Assembly: GCF_015704895.1 (NCBI RefSeq) | Contig: NZ_JADQWB010000005.1 | Span: 1-64,000, forward strand | Direction: 5' to 3' | Length of the DNA stretch: 64,000 nucleotides | Source of the DNA: Agrobacterium leguminum | Lineage (GTDB): Bacteria > Pseudomonadota > Alphaproteobacteria > Rhizobiales > Rhizobiaceae | In this document: positions 1-9,156 of the stretch, piece after piece | Position numbering within the stretch: position 1 is the first letter of the stretch | How the letters are laid out: every line of letters starts with the position of its first letter | Made by a program: the position numbers and the translations under genes | The notes under the pieces: model-generated | Seen by the model: the letters and a program-made list of their open reading frames with translations, nothing else | Told to the model about the DNA's origin: nothing | Database searches by the model: none

Positions 1-1
1 G

Positions 2-109
2 CGCCTGCGCAGCAAGGGAAAACCTTTCAAACTGGCCATCGTCGCAACAATCCGGAAGCTCATCACTATCCTCAACGCCATCGCAAGGACAGATCCAGCA
101 TTTGCTTGA
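2..109 (+). CDS. IS110-family transposase, C-terminal fragment (runs off window start)
   Basis: The frame starting at base 2 encodes 35 residues and a TGA stop. The run RLRSKGKPFKLA, then IRKLITILNAI, matches the end of the IS110-family Tnp_20 (transposase IS116/IS110/IS902) domain, where a basic segment precedes a hydrophobic helix and a short tail. The catalytic RuvC-like DEDD domain and the serine would lie upstream, outside the window. Only about 15 bases separate the stop from a dispersed palindromic repeat. That short right end would fit the IS110 group, in which the long non-coding end, and the guide RNA described for some members, is on the other side. Whether the element is intact cannot be judged here. 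Confidence 0.7.
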   Translation, partial: RLRSKGKPFKLAIVATIRKLITILNAIARTDPAFA

Positions 110-122
110 TCATCCACGGTTG

Positions 123-225
123 CTTGATCCGGCATCCAGCCACGGCGCGTCTGCGCCGTGAAGAGAGTCTTTCGCGATCAAGGACTTGATCGCGCTGGAC
201 CCCGGATCTAGTCCGGGGTGACGGA
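123..225. repeat. Dispersed palindromic repeat (REPIN-like), copy 1, left-truncated
   Basis: This stretch closely matches 19820-19933. It holds consecutive small hairpins: CGGCGCGTCTGCGCCG near 143-158, GATCAAGGACTTGATC near 176-191, and CCCCGGATCTAGTCCGGGG near 200-218. The leftmost hairpin of the other copy is cut in half here: only GATCCGGCAT remains, and IS110 sequence lies directly to its left. Mosaic intergenic elements of this kind are common in rhizobia; I cannot assign a named family without a search. Confidence 0.75.
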
Positions 226-274
226 ATGCGGTGCCCCGCTTCTGCCAATCATACCGCTGCTGAGCACATTGCCC

Positions 275-306
275 CACAAACAAAAACGGCCCCCGAAGAG
301 GCCGTT
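275..306 (-). terminator. Rho-independent terminator of thrS
   Basis: Read on the minus strand, a stem AACGGCC/GGCCGTT closes a loop of about 8 nt and is followed by a T-rich run (TTTTTGTTTGT). It sits just downstream of the thrS stop codon. Confidence 0.75.
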
Positions 307-314
307 GTCATTTC

Positions 315-2318
315 TCACGCAGCCTGCTTCTTCGCCGCAAGCTTGCGCTTCACATCCGGCGGCGTCGCCTCATCCACGAGGCTCGTAATCGCATCTTCCA
401 GCGACATCGGCGTCTGGTTCTGCGAACCGAGACGGCGGATGTTGACCGTGCGCTCTTCCGCTTCCTTGCGGCCGCAGACGATGATGACCGGAACCTTGGT
501 CACCGAATGCTCGCGGATCTTGTAGTTGATCTTCTCGTTGCGGAAATCGGTCTCGACCGCCATGCCAGCCTCGCGCAGCGCTTCGGCAACCTCACGGCCG
601 TAATCATCCGCATCCGAGGTGATCGTCGCGACGACCACCTGAAGCGGCGCGAACCACAGCGGCATATGGCCGGCGAAGTTCTCGATGAGGATGCCGAGGA
701 AGCGCTCCATGGAGCCGCAGATGGCGCGATGGATCATCACCGGCTGCGTCTTTTCGGAGTTCTGGTCGATGTAGAAGGCGCCGAAGCGTTCCGGCAGGTT
801 GAAGTCCACCTGCGTCGTGCCGCACTGCCATTCACGGCCGATGGCGTCCTTCAGCGTATATTCGAACTTCGGCCCGTAGAACGCGCCCTCGCCCGGCAGA
901 ATGCCGGTCTTGATGCGACCGCCGGACTGCTCCTCGATGGTCTTCAGAACATCCATCATCACGCTTTCGGCGCGATCCCAGAGATCGTCGGAACCGACGC
1001 GCTTTTCCGGACGCGTGGAGAGCTTGACGACGACTTCGCTGAAACCGAAATCCTCATAGACGGAGAGGATGAGGTCGTTGATGCGCAGGCATTCCGCCGC
1101 CATCTGCTCTTCCGTGCAGAAGACATGCGCATCGTCCTGCGTGAAGCCGCGAACGCGCATCAGGCCGTGCAGAGCGCCCGACGCCTCATAACGATGCACG
1201 GTGCCGAATTCCGCAAGGCGGACCGGCATTTCGCGGTAAGACTTCAAGCCATGCTTGAAGATCTGAACGTGACCCGGGCAGTTCATCGGTTTCAAGGCGA
1301 AGACGCGCTGATCGGCTTCCTCGTCATCGGGATGGGTGAAGGCATGGGCGGATTTCACCGCGAACATGTTTTCCTGATACCAGCCCCAGTGACCGGAGGT
1401 TTCCCACAGCGACTTGTCGAGCACCTGCGGCGCATTGACTTCCTGATAGGTATTGGCGAGCCGGCGGCGCATATAGGCCGTCAGCGTCTGGAACATGCGC
1501 CAGCCCTTGCCGTGCCAGAACACGACGCCCGGGCCTTCTTCCTGGAAATGGAACAGGTCCATTTCGCGGCCGAGACGGCGATGGTCGCGCTTTTCGGCTT
1601 CGGCCAGCACATGCAGATAATTGTCCAGCTCTTCCTGCGTCGCCCAGGCGGTACCGTAGATGCGCGACAGCATCGCATTGTTGCTGTCACCGCGCCAATA
1701 GGCCCCGGCCACCTTCATCAGCTTGAAGGCCGTGCCGATCTGCCCCGTGGAGGCCATGTGCGGACCACGGCAGAGATCGAACCAGTCGCCCTGATAATAG
1801 ATCTTCAGGTCCTGACCTTCCGGAATGGCGTCGACCAGCTCGACCTTGTAGTTCTCGCCCTTGGCGGCGAACACTTCCTTGGCCTTCTCGCGCGACCAGA
1901 CCTCGCGGGTAAACGGCTTGTTGCGCAGAATGATTTCCTTCATGCGCTTTTCGATCTTCGGCAGATCTTCCGGCGTGAAGGGTTCGTTCTTGGCGAAGTC
2001 GTAATAGAAGCCGTTTTCGATGACAGGGCCGATCGTCACCTGCGTGCCGGGCCACAGTTCCTGCACGGCTTCAGCCATGACGTGCGCGGCATCGTGGCGG
2101 ATGAGTTCCAGCGCACGCCCGTCTTCACGCGTGACGATCTCGATTTTGCCATCGGTGATGGTCTCGGACAAATCGCGCACGGTGCCGTCAAGCGCAATGG
2201 CGACAGCCTTCTTGGCAAGCGATTTGGAGATGGATTCGGCGACCTCGCGGCCGGTCGTACCGGCGGGGTAGCTGCGCACGGATCCATCGGGAAATGTAAG
2301 GGAAACAGCTTCAGACAT
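315..2318 (-). CDS. thrS: Threonyl-tRNA synthetase
   Basis: This class II synthetase charges tRNA-Thr with threonine in the cytoplasm. The 667 residues begin with a TGS domain (about 1-63). The N2 editing domain follows, with H75 and H79 of the HxxxH motif plus C183 and H187. In the catalytic core the zinc ligands are visible as C347 (in PMNCPGH), H398 and H530, and motif 2 is recognisable around HRYEASG. A C-terminal anticodon-binding domain completes the protein. Length is normal for the family. The gene is the last in a minus-strand group after the nifU-like, yidD and DUF1697 genes, with a 125-bp gap that could hold its own promoter, and it ends in a clear terminator. Confidence 0.97.
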   Translation of the reverse strand: MSEAVSLTFPDGSVRSYPAGTTGREVAESISKSLAKKAVAIALDGTVRDLSETITDGKIEIVTREDGRALELIRHDAAHVMAEAVQELWPGTQVTIGPVIENGFYYDFAKNEPFTPEDLPKIEKRMKEIILRNKPFTREVWSREKAKEVFAAKGENYKVELVDAIPEGQDLKIYYQGDWFDLCRGPHMASTGQIGTAFKLMKVAGAYWRGDSNNAMLSRIYGTAWATQEELDNYLHVLAEAEKRDHRRLGREMDLFHFQEEGPGVVFWHGKGWRMFQTLTAYMRRRLANTYQEVNAPQVLDKSLWETSGHWGWYQENMFAVKSAHAFTHPDDEEADQRVFALKPMNCPGHVQIFKHGLKSYREMPVRLAEFGTVHRYEASGALHGLMRVRGFTQDDAHVFCTEEQMAAECLRINDLILSVYEDFGFSEVVVKLSTRPEKRVGSDDLWDRAESVMMDVLKTIEEQSGGRIKTGILPGEGAFYGPKFEYTLKDAIGREWQCGTTQVDFNLPERFGAFYIDQNSEKTQPVMIHRAICGSMERFLGILIENFAGHMPLWFAPLQVVVATITSDADDYGREVAEALREAGMAVETDFRNEKINYKIREHSVTKVPVIIVCGRKEAEERTVNIRRLGSQNQTPMSLEDAITSLVDEATPPDVKRKLAAKKQAA

Positions 2319-2443
2319 TGTCTAATCTCCTGTCCAGTCCCGCCAACGAATGCGGGTGGTGTTGGAATAATGATTTGCCCGCGACAAGCGGACAGGCAGG
2401 CTGATAAAGGCTTTTGCCATTGCAGTCAAAGGCGAAGGATCGC

Positions 2444-2968
2444 TCAGCGAAGCATTTGCGCGAGACCATTGACCGTATTGGCGTTGCGGGTCGTGCCGAT
2501 ACCGAGCCTTTTGGTGGTCAGCACGGACAGCAGCCTGCTCTCGCTCGGCTTGCCGCAAAAATCGATCCATAGATCGCCGCCGGCAAGAGCGATCTTTTCC
2601 CTCCCGCGGTATTTCTCCAGCAATTCGAGGACGCCGTTGTCCAGCGGCGCCCGCATCACCCGAACGCAGACATCCGGCGGATTGCCCTGGGCGAAGGGAT
2701 TGTCCGCCGCCAGTTTCAGCCAGTCGCTCCCCGAACGAACGAGAATATCGACATGTTTGCCGAAGCGGTCCTCGAAGGCGCGCTCCAGCCTCTCCTCAAT
2801 CTCACGAACAGGTGCCGCCCCGGCGCGAAAAACCAGATTTCCAGTCGCGACAAGGGTTCTGCATTCGGCAAATCCCAGCTCTTCCGCCAATGCCCGCAGA
2901 TCGGCCATGACGAGCCGCTTGCCCGCGCCGAGCACGATGCTGTGCAGCAGGGCCACATAGTCATTCAT
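2444..2968 (-). CDS. DUF1697 family protein
   Basis: The 174-residue protein begins MNDYVALLHSIVLG and continues with MADLRALAEELGF, the usual opening of DUF1697 proteins. Its biochemical function is unknown. A longer frame exists upstream, but the start at 2968 fits the family and overlaps the yidD stop by 4 bases (ATGA), so the two are probably translationally coupled. The strand and spacing suggest a short operon with yidD and the NifU-like gene, but I see no functional link between them. Confidence 0.85.
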   Translation of the reverse strand: MNDYVALLHSIVLGAGKRLVMADLRALAEELGFAECRTLVATGNLVFRAGAAPVREIEERLERAFEDRFGKHVDILVRSGSDWLKLAADNPFAQGNPPDVCVRVMRAPLDNGVLELLEKYRGREKIALAGGDLWIDFCGKPSESRLLSVLTTKRLGIGTTRNANTVNGLAQMLR

Positions 2969-3324
2969 CGATGCAGGCTCCAGTAACGCCACGGCATCCA
3001 CCAGTGCCTGCTGCCATCGAGCACTTCCGGCACCGGGTCCAGCCCGCTGGTGCCGCCCGGCCCGCAGCGCGCGACGCGAAACAGCGTCATCCAGCCGCCG
3101 GCCCACAATCCGTGTCGGGCAATGGCTTCATAGCCATATTCGGAACAGGTGGGGATATGGCGGCAGGAATTCCCGATGAAGCCGGATAGCGTCAGCTGAT
3201 AAAGCCGAATGAAACCGACGCCCAGAAGCCGCCCCGGCGTTTTGGCAAAGCTGCCCGTCCAGTTGCGGGATCGGCCCGCTTTTTCCGCCGTTTGCTGGTG
3301 CCGGCAGCCCGGTTCGCCGCACAT
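2965..3324 (-). CDS. yidD: Membrane protein insertion efficiency factor YidD
   Basis: YidD-family proteins (DUF37) assist YidC in inserting inner-membrane proteins. The family core is visible around residues 38-75: IRLYQLTLSGFIGNSCRH, then PTCSEYGYEAIARHG, with its conserved cysteines. An N-terminal basic stretch precedes a short hydrophobic segment. At 119 residues it is longer than the E. coli protein (about 85), with extra residues at the N-terminus. In many bacteria yidD lies next to rnpA and yidC; here it is separate and sits between a DUF1697 gene (4-bp overlap) and a NifU-like gene (3-bp gap). Confidence 0.9.
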   Translation of the reverse strand: MCGEPGCRHQQTAEKAGRSRNWTGSFAKTPGRLLGVGFIRLYQLTLSGFIGNSCRHIPTCSEYGYEAIARHGLWAGGWMTLFRVARCGPGGTSGLDPVPEVLDGSRHWWMPWRYWSLHR

Positions 3325-3327
3325 TGC

Positions 3328-3774
3328 CTAACCCGCGGCGTTGAGAGCCGGCCGCCCCTCGATCTGGTCGAGCGCATCGACCACCGCTTCGAAAGTCAGC
3401 ATGGTGGAGGCGTGGCGCGCTTTGAAATCGCGGACGGGCTGAAGCACCCGCATATCCTCGAAACGGCCCGTCGGCCCTTCGCCGTCCTGTTTCAGCATGG
3501 CGAGCATGTCTTCCCGCGCCTGCCGGATTTCGCCGCTGGAAGCCCCGATGATGTGGTGCGCCATGATGGAGGCGGAGGCCTGGCCGAGCGCGCAGGCGCG
3601 AACCTCATGCGAAAACGCGGTCACGATACCGCCTTCGACCTTCAGATAGACCTTGAGCTTGGAGCCGCACAGCCGGGAGTGTTTCTCGGCGCTGGCGTCG
3701 GCATCCTCAAGAACGCCGATGAGCGGAATATTTCCGGCAAAGTCCAGAATGCGATTATTGTAGATATCGTCCAT
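3328..3774 (-). CDS. NifU/SufU-like iron-sulfur scaffold-type protein with an altered ligand set
   Basis: The 148 residues carry the NifU N-terminal (IscU-like) fold: NNRILDFAGN at the start, a first cysteine in SRLCGSKL, and a second in RACALGQASASIM. Canonical scaffolds have a third ligand cysteine near the C-terminal third. Here the equivalent region reads FKARHASTML, with histidine where cysteine is expected. The protein may therefore bind metal differently or work as an assembly or sulfur-handling factor rather than a classic scaffold. It is the first gene of the minus-strand group with yidD and DUF1697. I see no suf or isc genes in the window. Confidence 0.8.
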   Translation of the reverse strand: MDDIYNNRILDFAGNIPLIGVLEDADASAEKHSRLCGSKLKVYLKVEGGIVTAFSHEVRACALGQASASIMAHHIIGASSGEIRQAREDMLAMLKQDGEGPTGRFEDMRVLQPVRDFKARHASTMLTFEAVVDALDQIEGRPALNAAG

Positions 3775-4056
3775 CGTCGGTGCCCGGCGCGCTCAAGATT
3801 GCCCAAAAACAGGACAGGTCAAATTTTTCAAACACAGCGTTTGTCGCAGTGAAGCTTTCCTGCCCTTCATTCTCATTATATGCTAACGAGCTTTCTGGAC
3901 ATCAAGCCGTGATGAAATTAACGGCTCCGATACCGAAATAACAGCATCGGTCTTGCCAAAATGCTGTAAAACAACCAGATAGCAGCAACTGCGAACAAGA
4001 GTTCGCGATGAAAAACGAATTCAGGTGCGGCCTTTACCCGCATCGGGAGAGACGGA

Positions 4057-4683
4057 ATGGATGCGATCGTGAAGAATTTCCCCGGCGCTGGCGCAAAACC
4101 CGACGTGGCAGAAGCTCGCCCAAGCCAGGCCGAAGCGGAAGAAGCAGTGCGCGTTCTTCTGCGCTGGGCAGGAGAAAATCCCGCCCGCGAAGGACTTCTG
4201 GATACGCCGAAGCGCGTCGCCAAGGCCTATCGCGAGCTTTTTGCCGGTTATGAGCTGAACGTTCAGGACGTGCTCGGCACGACCTTCGAGGAAGTCGGCG
4301 GTTATGACGATGTGGTGCTGGTGCGCGACATCCCCTTCTTCTCCCATTGCGAACACCATATGGTGCCGATCGTCGGCAAGGCGCATGTCGCCTATCTTCC
4401 GGCGGGCCGCGTGCTCGGCCTGTCGAAGATCGCCCGCGTCGTCGAAATCTTCGGCCGCCGCCTGCAGACGCAGGAAAACATGACCGCGCAGATCGCCAGA
4501 TCGATCGAGGAAACCCTGAAACCGCGCGGCGTGGCCGTCATGATCGACGCCGAACATATGTGCATGTCCATGCGCGGCGTAAACAAGCAGGGGTCGACGA
4601 CGCTGACCACCAGCTTTACCGGTGTGTTCAAGAACGATCCGGCCGAACAGGTGCGCTTCATGACCATGGTGCGGAACCGCTAA
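4057..4683 (+). CDS. folE: GTP cyclohydrolase I
   Basis: FolE converts GTP to 7,8-dihydroneopterin triphosphate, the first step of tetrahydrofolate synthesis. All 208 residues fit the type I enzyme. The zinc ligands C98 and H101 lie in SHCEHH, and C169 lies in EHMCMSMRG. The [10 protein letters not shown] and [10 protein letters not shown] segments are typical. The first 20 residues are a variable extension. The 282 bp upstream, which separate it from the divergent NifU-like gene, hold the promoter region. hisI follows 126 bp later on the same strand; this folE-hisI neighbourhood may be one transcript, but the two pathways are distinct. Confidence 0.97.
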   Translation: MDAIVKNFPGAGAKPDVAEARPSQAEAEEAVRVLLRWAGENPAREGLLDTPKRVAKAYRELFAGYELNVQDVLGTTFEEVGGYDDVVLVRDIPFFSHCEHHMVPIVGKAHVAYLPAGRVLGLSKIARVVEIFGRRLQTQENMTAQIARSIEETLKPRGVAVMIDAEHMCMSMRGVNKQGSTTLTTSFTGVFKNDPAEQVRFMTMVRNR

Positions 4684-4809
4684 GCGCCGGACCGAAGGCC
4701 GTAACGCGGTTTTCGGAAAATCCGATGCGCAAGAAAATCCAGAGTGGCGGAGGCAGCTCCGTTTATCCGCCGCTCCCGTCGTTCCGCCAGTTGATTTTCC
4801 GGGGTTACC

Positions 4810-5262
4810 ATGTCCATTCCCTTTCCATCCGCCCCTGCGGATAAGGAAGTGCTCGAAAACGCAGGTCTTTTTTCGCCGAAATTCGATGCGCACGGCCTCG
4901 TCACCGCCGTTGTCACCGATGCGCGTGACGGCGAGTTGCTGATGGTCGCCCATATGAATGCGGAAGCCCTGTCGCTGACGCTGGAGACCGGCATCGCCCA
5001 CTATTACAGCCGTTCGCGCGACAAGATCTGGAAGAAGGGCGAAACGTCGGGCAATCTGCAGACGGTGAAGGAATTCCGCACCGATTGCGATCAGGACGCC
5101 GTGTGGCTGAAGGTCTCCGTCGCCGGCCATGACGCGACCTGCCACACCGGTCGCCGCTCCTGTTTTTATCGCACGGTCGAACTCTCCGACGGCCAGGCGG
5201 TGACGAAGATCACCGACGATACCCGCCATTTCGATCCGGCGACCACCTATTCCGCAACTTGA
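4810..5262 (+). CDS. hisI: Phosphoribosyl-AMP cyclohydrolase
   Basis: HisI opens the adenine ring of PR-AMP in step three of histidine biosynthesis. The 150-residue protein is a stand-alone cyclohydrolase without the HisE pyrophosphohydrolase domain, as is usual in alphaproteobacteria. The magnesium-binding aspartates are in DCDQD (D92, D94, D96). The zinc cysteines are C93, C111 and C118, the last two in CHTGRRSC. The substrate-binding [15 protein letters not shown] segment precedes them. No other his genes are in the window. It is co-directional with folE upstream and the patatin-like gene 94 bp downstream. Confidence 0.97.
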   Translation: MSIPFPSAPADKEVLENAGLFSPKFDAHGLVTAVVTDARDGELLMVAHMNAEALSLTLETGIAHYYSRSRDKIWKKGETSGNLQTVKEFRTDCDQDAVWLKVSVAGHDATCHTGRRSCFYRTVELSDGQAVTKITDDTRHFDPATTYSAT

Positions 5263-5356
5263 ACGGCCACCTTCCATCGGCCGCACCAATTTGCTACCAA
5301 TATAGCGGGTTCCGGGGATAGGACGGAGCCTGAAGGAACTGGCAGGGAGTGCGGTC

Positions 5357-6298
5357 ATGTTGGGATGGGGAAATCGTCACAATCAACTTTCGGCTGGCAA
5401 TCCCGAAGCCTTCGGCAACGAACCGCCGGTCACCCAGATCGTCGACACGCGCAGGATAGCGCTCGCCCTTGGCGGCGGGGCTGCACGCGGCTGGGCCCAT
5501 ATCGGCGTCCTGCGGGCGCTGGATGAGGCCGGGGTGAAGATCGGCATGATCGCCGGCACCTCGATCGGCGCGCTGGTCGGCGGTTGTTATCTCGCCGGCA
5601 AGCTCGATGAGCTGGAAGAATTCGCCCGCTCGCTGACGATGCGCCGCATTGCCGGCCTGCTCGATCTCACCATCGGCGGCGGCGGACTCTTCGGCGGCAT
5701 GCGGCTGACCAAGCGCATGCAGGAACATCTGGAAGGCCTGCGCGTCGAAAACCTCGACCATCCCTTCATCGCCGTCGCGACGGAACTGCGCACCGGCCAC
5801 GAGGTCTGGATTCACCAGGGCGATCTCGTCACCGCGCTGCGCTCTTCCTATGCGCTGCCGGGCATTTTCGAACCCGTGCAGTGCAACGGCCGCACCCTGA
5901 TCGACGGCGCGCTCGTCAACCCCGTGCCGGTTTCGGTCTGCCGGGCCTATGAGCAGGCGCTGGTCGTCGCGGTCAATCTGAATTACGATCTTTTCGGCCG
6001 CTCCGCCGTGGTCAAGCACGCCGCCTCGCCATCGCATGGGGGCGTCGCACCGGCGGTGGAAAGCCCGCCGCGTCCCGGCCTGCCAGGCGTCATGGTGCAG
6101 GCCTTCAACATCATTCAGGACAGGATTTCACGCTCGCGCCTGGCGGGCGACCCGCCCGACCTGATGCTTCACCCCCGCATCAACGATATCGGCCTCTCGG
6201 AATTCCATCGCGCCAGCGAAGCCATCGACCGGGGATATGAGGAAACGCGCTCCCGCATTCCGGAGCTCGAGCGCATGCAGCAGGCTTTCCGGCGCTAG
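5357..6298 (+). CDS. Patatin-like phospholipase family protein (RssA-like)
   Basis: The 313 residues contain the patatin hydrolase signature. An oxyanion-hole run LALGGGAARG (37-45) is followed by the nucleophile elbow GTSIG with S69, and the catalytic aspartate D183 sits in LIDGALVNP. The Ser-Asp dyad is therefore complete. It resembles the bacterial RssA/YchK group of soluble or membrane-associated lipid acyl hydrolases; the natural substrate is unknown. No signal peptide is evident. A Pro/Ala-rich segment at about 225-245 interrupts the C-terminal part. Confidence 0.88.
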   Translation: MLGWGNRHNQLSAGNPEAFGNEPPVTQIVDTRRIALALGGGAARGWAHIGVLRALDEAGVKIGMIAGTSIGALVGGCYLAGKLDELEEFARSLTMRRIAGLLDLTIGGGGLFGGMRLTKRMQEHLEGLRVENLDHPFIAVATELRTGHEVWIHQGDLVTALRSSYALPGIFEPVQCNGRTLIDGALVNPVPVSVCRAYEQALVVAVNLNYDLFGRSAVVKHAASPSHGGVAPAVESPPRPGLPGVMVQAFNIIQDRISRSRLAGDPPDLMLHPRINDIGLSEFHRASEAIDRGYEETRSRIPELERMQQAFRR

Positions 6299-6352
6299 CG
6301 CCCTGCTTTAAGCACGAAACGAATAGATGAAACGCCCAGCCGTGGTGAGACC

Positions 6353-6682
6353 ATGTATTGGTATATCTCAGTCCTGCCCCCGACCGACGAAAACACACTG
6401 TGCGACACGAATCGATTGGTCGGGTTTCTGGAAGAACAACCTGAACTCAAACGGACTAACGATGTCAGCTTTGCGTCGGCGGAGGGTCAGCCCTGGATTG
6501 ACATCACCATTGTGAAAGGAACGGCCGATGGCAACTGGTCAAGCAGCGGCAAATTCATTTCACAGTTCAATCGGGTTGAAATTGTCTGCGCCGATTGTCC
6601 TCAGCGAGACTTCTACGTGGACATATCCACCAAAATAGCCGACTTTCTTCAATGGCGATACGTGACGGAAGGCGATGTATGA
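6353..6682 (+). CDS. Hypothetical protein, AT-richer than its neighbours
   Basis: I do not recognise this 109-residue acidic protein. It begins MYWYISVLPPTDENT, has no signal peptide or membrane segment, and contains two close cysteines (VCADCPQRD). Base composition is clearly lower in GC than the flanking patatin and CBS genes, which suggests recent acquisition. It starts 54 bp after the patatin gene with no obvious strong ribosome site and ends 52 bp before the convergent CBS gene. Small solitary genes like this are sometimes immunity proteins, but nothing here shows that. Confidence 0.55.
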   Translation: MYWYISVLPPTDENTLCDTNRLVGFLEEQPELKRTNDVSFASAEGQPWIDITIVKGTADGNWSSSGKFISQFNRVEIVCADCPQRDFYVDISTKIADFLQWRYVTEGDV

Positions 6683-6734
6683 GTCCCGGCCCGAGACTGA
6701 AGCTTTTCCAGCTGTCTGACGCCGGGACGCAAGA

Positions 6735-7169
6735 TCACCCGGCAATATAGGCCTTGATGTGCTCCGCTTCGGCTTCGATTTCGCCAATCCGCGCCTTCAC
6801 CACGTCACCGATGGAGATGATGCCGGCAAGGCGGCCGTTCTCTTCAACCGGCACATGCCTGAAGCGCCCGCCCGTCATGATTTCCATCAGCTCATCGGTG
6901 GTGGAATTGTGATGACAGCGAATGACATTCTTGGTCATGGCCACCGACACGGATTGCTGGAGGGAAGCGGCACCCTGGCCCGCCACGGCCTTTACCAGAT
7001 CGCGCTCCGTGAAGATGCCGAGAACGACGCCATCGGCGTCGGTCACGACGACGGAACCGATCTTATGCGCGTGCAGCGTTCCCGCCGCTTCGCCGATGCT
7101 GACCTCCGGACCGACAGTCACGACGTCCCGGCCCTTGCGGTCGAGAAGATCCTTTACGAATGTTGGCAT
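6735..7169 (-). CDS. CBS-domain pair protein
   Basis: The 144 residues form two CBS motifs (about 8-60 and 75-130) with the usual IGSVVVTDADGVVLGIFTERD and RHVPVEENGRLAGIIS patterns. Such stand-alone Bateman modules bind adenine nucleotides and often act as energy sensors or small regulators. No catalytic domain is attached, so the partner protein is unknown. The gene is minus-strand and convergent with the hypothetical gene at 6353; the rhomboid gene lies 154 bp upstream on the same strand. Confidence 0.9.
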   Translation of the reverse strand: MPTFVKDLLDRKGRDVVTVGPEVSIGEAAGTLHAHKIGSVVVTDADGVVLGIFTERDLVKAVAGQGAASLQQSVSVAMTKNVIRCHHNSTTDELMEIMTGGRFRHVPVEENGRLAGIISIGDVVKARIGEIEAEAEHIKAYIAG

Positions 7170-7323
7170 GCCTTCCTCCTCTTTTCAGCGATACGCAGCG
7201 CCGCAGTCTCCCCCGGCGGTTGCAAATCATGGGATATGGTGCGCTGAGGTCCGCATGAATGCAATCCCGGATGGGACGCGCGAAAGCAAATTTGCGCCAC
7301 GGCCGACAAGGAGCGTGATCGGC

Positions 7324-8061
7324 TCAGACCAAGCGTCGATCGAAAAGCCCGAAGAACAGGAAGCCGAGCAGAAAGCCGAAGACATGCGCATCCCAGGCGA
7401 TTTCACCGCCGACATCGCCGAACAGCGGCACGCCGACCGCGATCAGCACATTGCCGAACAGCCACATCAGCGTGAAGATCAGCACGGTGCGGTTGGAAAG
7501 CGCCCCAAGAATGCTCTGTCGCGGCATCAGATGACCGAAGGAGGCGCTATATCCGCCACGCGCAGGGAAAGCGAAGCGGCAGGCCGCCCCCATCAGCGCC
7601 GAAACCACACCGGACGCCCCGATCAGCACCGTCACATCGCCCCAGTTCAACGCCGCATGACCGAAGGCGGAAACGGCGGCGGAAATGCACCATAACAGCA
7701 CGAAGCGCACTGTTCCGATCCGGCGCAGAACCGGCGCGCCGAAGGCCATCAGCCACAATCCGTTAAAGAGAATGTGCTCGATGCCGCCATGCAGGAAAGA
7801 ATAGGTCACCGGCGTCCAGAGCCATTCCAGCCCCTGCTGGGAAAACGGCACCGCATAACGCAGCGGAATGAAGCCGAAGGTGAAGATGAACCAGCCATTG
7901 CCTTCCTCCGACAGAAGATAGGCGGGAACCACATAAGCGACGATCAGCGCGGCCAGGATGCCCACCAGCAGCGATGGCAGGTTGAAGACGGGATTGTTCG
8001 TGTCGTCTTTCGGCTCCGGCGTTTCCGAAACCGGCGGCTGTTCGCCGTCCCCGTAGGACAT
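7324..8061 (-). CDS. Rhomboid-family intramembrane serine protease
   Basis: With the start at 8061 the protein has 245 residues and six predicted membrane segments. The rhomboid catalytic serine is S150 in GASGVV and the partner histidine is H226 in WDAHVFGFLLG. The conserved HGGIEHILFN segment supplies H91, H96 and N100. An N-terminal acidic cytoplasmic tail (about 25 residues) precedes the first helix. An upstream extension to 8175 is open, but its sequence is not family-like, so I chose the start immediately before SYGDGEQ. The substrate is unknown. Confidence 0.9.
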   Translation of the reverse strand: MSYGDGEQPPVSETPEPKDDTNNPVFNLPSLLVGILAALIVAYVVPAYLLSEEGNGWFIFTFGFIPLRYAVPFSQQGLEWLWTPVTYSFLHGGIEHILFNGLWLMAFGAPVLRRIGTVRFVLLWCISAAVSAFGHAALNWGDVTVLIGASGVVSALMGAACRFAFPARGGYSASFGHLMPRQSILGALSNRTVLIFTLMWLFGNVLIAVGVPLFGDVGGEIAWDAHVFGFLLGFLFFGLFDRRLV

Positions 8062-8376
8062 GATCCCATCCCTGTCTTGGTCGAATTTTGCGTTCCCCGA
8101 GCAATATAGGAAGCCCGAACGAAAAAAAAGCCGTCCCGCCTTCGAAGCGCTCGACGCCCAAACCGCTATCGGCAAGGGCGCCGGGCCGCGGGCGGTCCGG
8201 CTTGCGGGCCCGCCTTAAAATAACAGGCGACGCCATCGAATTGTGCTGACGGAGCTTTCCCCGACATGGCCGCACCGATGCCACGACTATCGCCACCGGG
8301 CAATATCAACCCTTTGCTAACCTTAACAAATCCGCTTGGCATGAAAATCGCTACACCTCCAGATACAGACGTTCGG

Positions 8377-8973
8377 ATGGACATGATGTCCCAAAAACGA
8401 ACATGGAGAGATGCTATGAAGAGCATGGCCGGACTGGACATATATGCCTATTGGGATGAACTGCGTGGCAAGCGATCGGCCCCGCGACGCGAGGACATCG
8501 ATCCAGCAAAGCTGAAACATCACCTTGGCGATCTTTTTATCCTCACGGACAAGGGAGAGAACACCCCGTTCTTCCGCCTTGCCGGTACTCGTCTTTGCGA
8601 TCTGTTCGGCCGGGAATTGCGGGATCGCCCGTTTTCGGAATTGTGGCAGCCGGCAAATGCCGTCTTCCCCTGCCGTGTCGCGCGCGGCATCCTGCACCAC
8701 CAGTTGCCCGTGGTCTTCGATGTCGAGGCAGAGGACAGCTATGGCGCGGCGCCGCTGGCATTCGAAATGCTGCTCCTGCCGCTGCGCACCGATCCCGACG
8801 CCGCCCCAAGGTTGCTCGGAGCGCTGCTTGCGGAGCGGCCGCGGCACCAATTCGCCGCGCCCATCCAGTGCCTGTCCATGAAAAGCAGCCGCCTGCTGCG
8901 CCTGGACATCGCGCCGGCAGGGTATCCGGTGAACAAGGGGGCCGAGGATACAACCCGCGCCGAAAGCTGCTGA
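8377..8973 (+). CDS. PAS-domain protein (PAS_5 type)
   Basis: From the ATG at 8377 this is a 198-residue protein. The segment from LDIYAYWDELRGKR through ARGILHHQLPVVF matches the PAS_5 architecture frequent in Rhizobiales: a single soluble PAS fold without an output domain. DPAKLKHHLGDLFIL and FFRLAGTRLCDLFGREL are the recognisable strands. Other ATGs lie upstream at 8266 and 8341, but the family normally begins near the tryptophan-rich WRDAMKS segment. A PilZ gene lies 183 bp downstream on the same strand, which suggests a joint signalling role. The ligand and output are unknown. Confidence 0.8.
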   Translation: MDMMSQKRTWRDAMKSMAGLDIYAYWDELRGKRSAPRREDIDPAKLKHHLGDLFILTDKGENTPFFRLAGTRLCDLFGRELRDRPFSELWQPANAVFPCRVARGILHHQLPVVFDVEAEDSYGAAPLAFEMLLLPLRTDPDAAPRLLGALLAERPRHQFAAPIQCLSMKSSRLLRLDIAPAGYPVNKGAEDTTRAESC

Positions 8974-9156
8974 CGGACCTGTTCCAACGCTCTCCGCCCC
9001 TCCGGGAGAGGTCCAGCAGCACCGGAATCTCAAAAAAATACGTCAGAACTGTAACGATATTGCCGATCAGAAAAATTGTAGAGATTAAACAATACAGTCT
9101 GTTAACTCGCGCAGGGTAGAAACTTACCGTCATCATTCATTACAATTGCGCTGCCC

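Noticed and set aside
507-2960. 817-residue plus-strand open frame antisense to thrS and the DUF1697 gene
   Set aside because: It is the codon-bias shadow of thrS; its sequence is Arg/His/Asp-rich without any domain, and it crosses a real gene boundary.
4021-5358. 445-residue minus-strand frame over folE and hisI
   Set aside because: Antisense shadow of two clearly conserved enzymes; low-complexity His/Gly/Arg composition.
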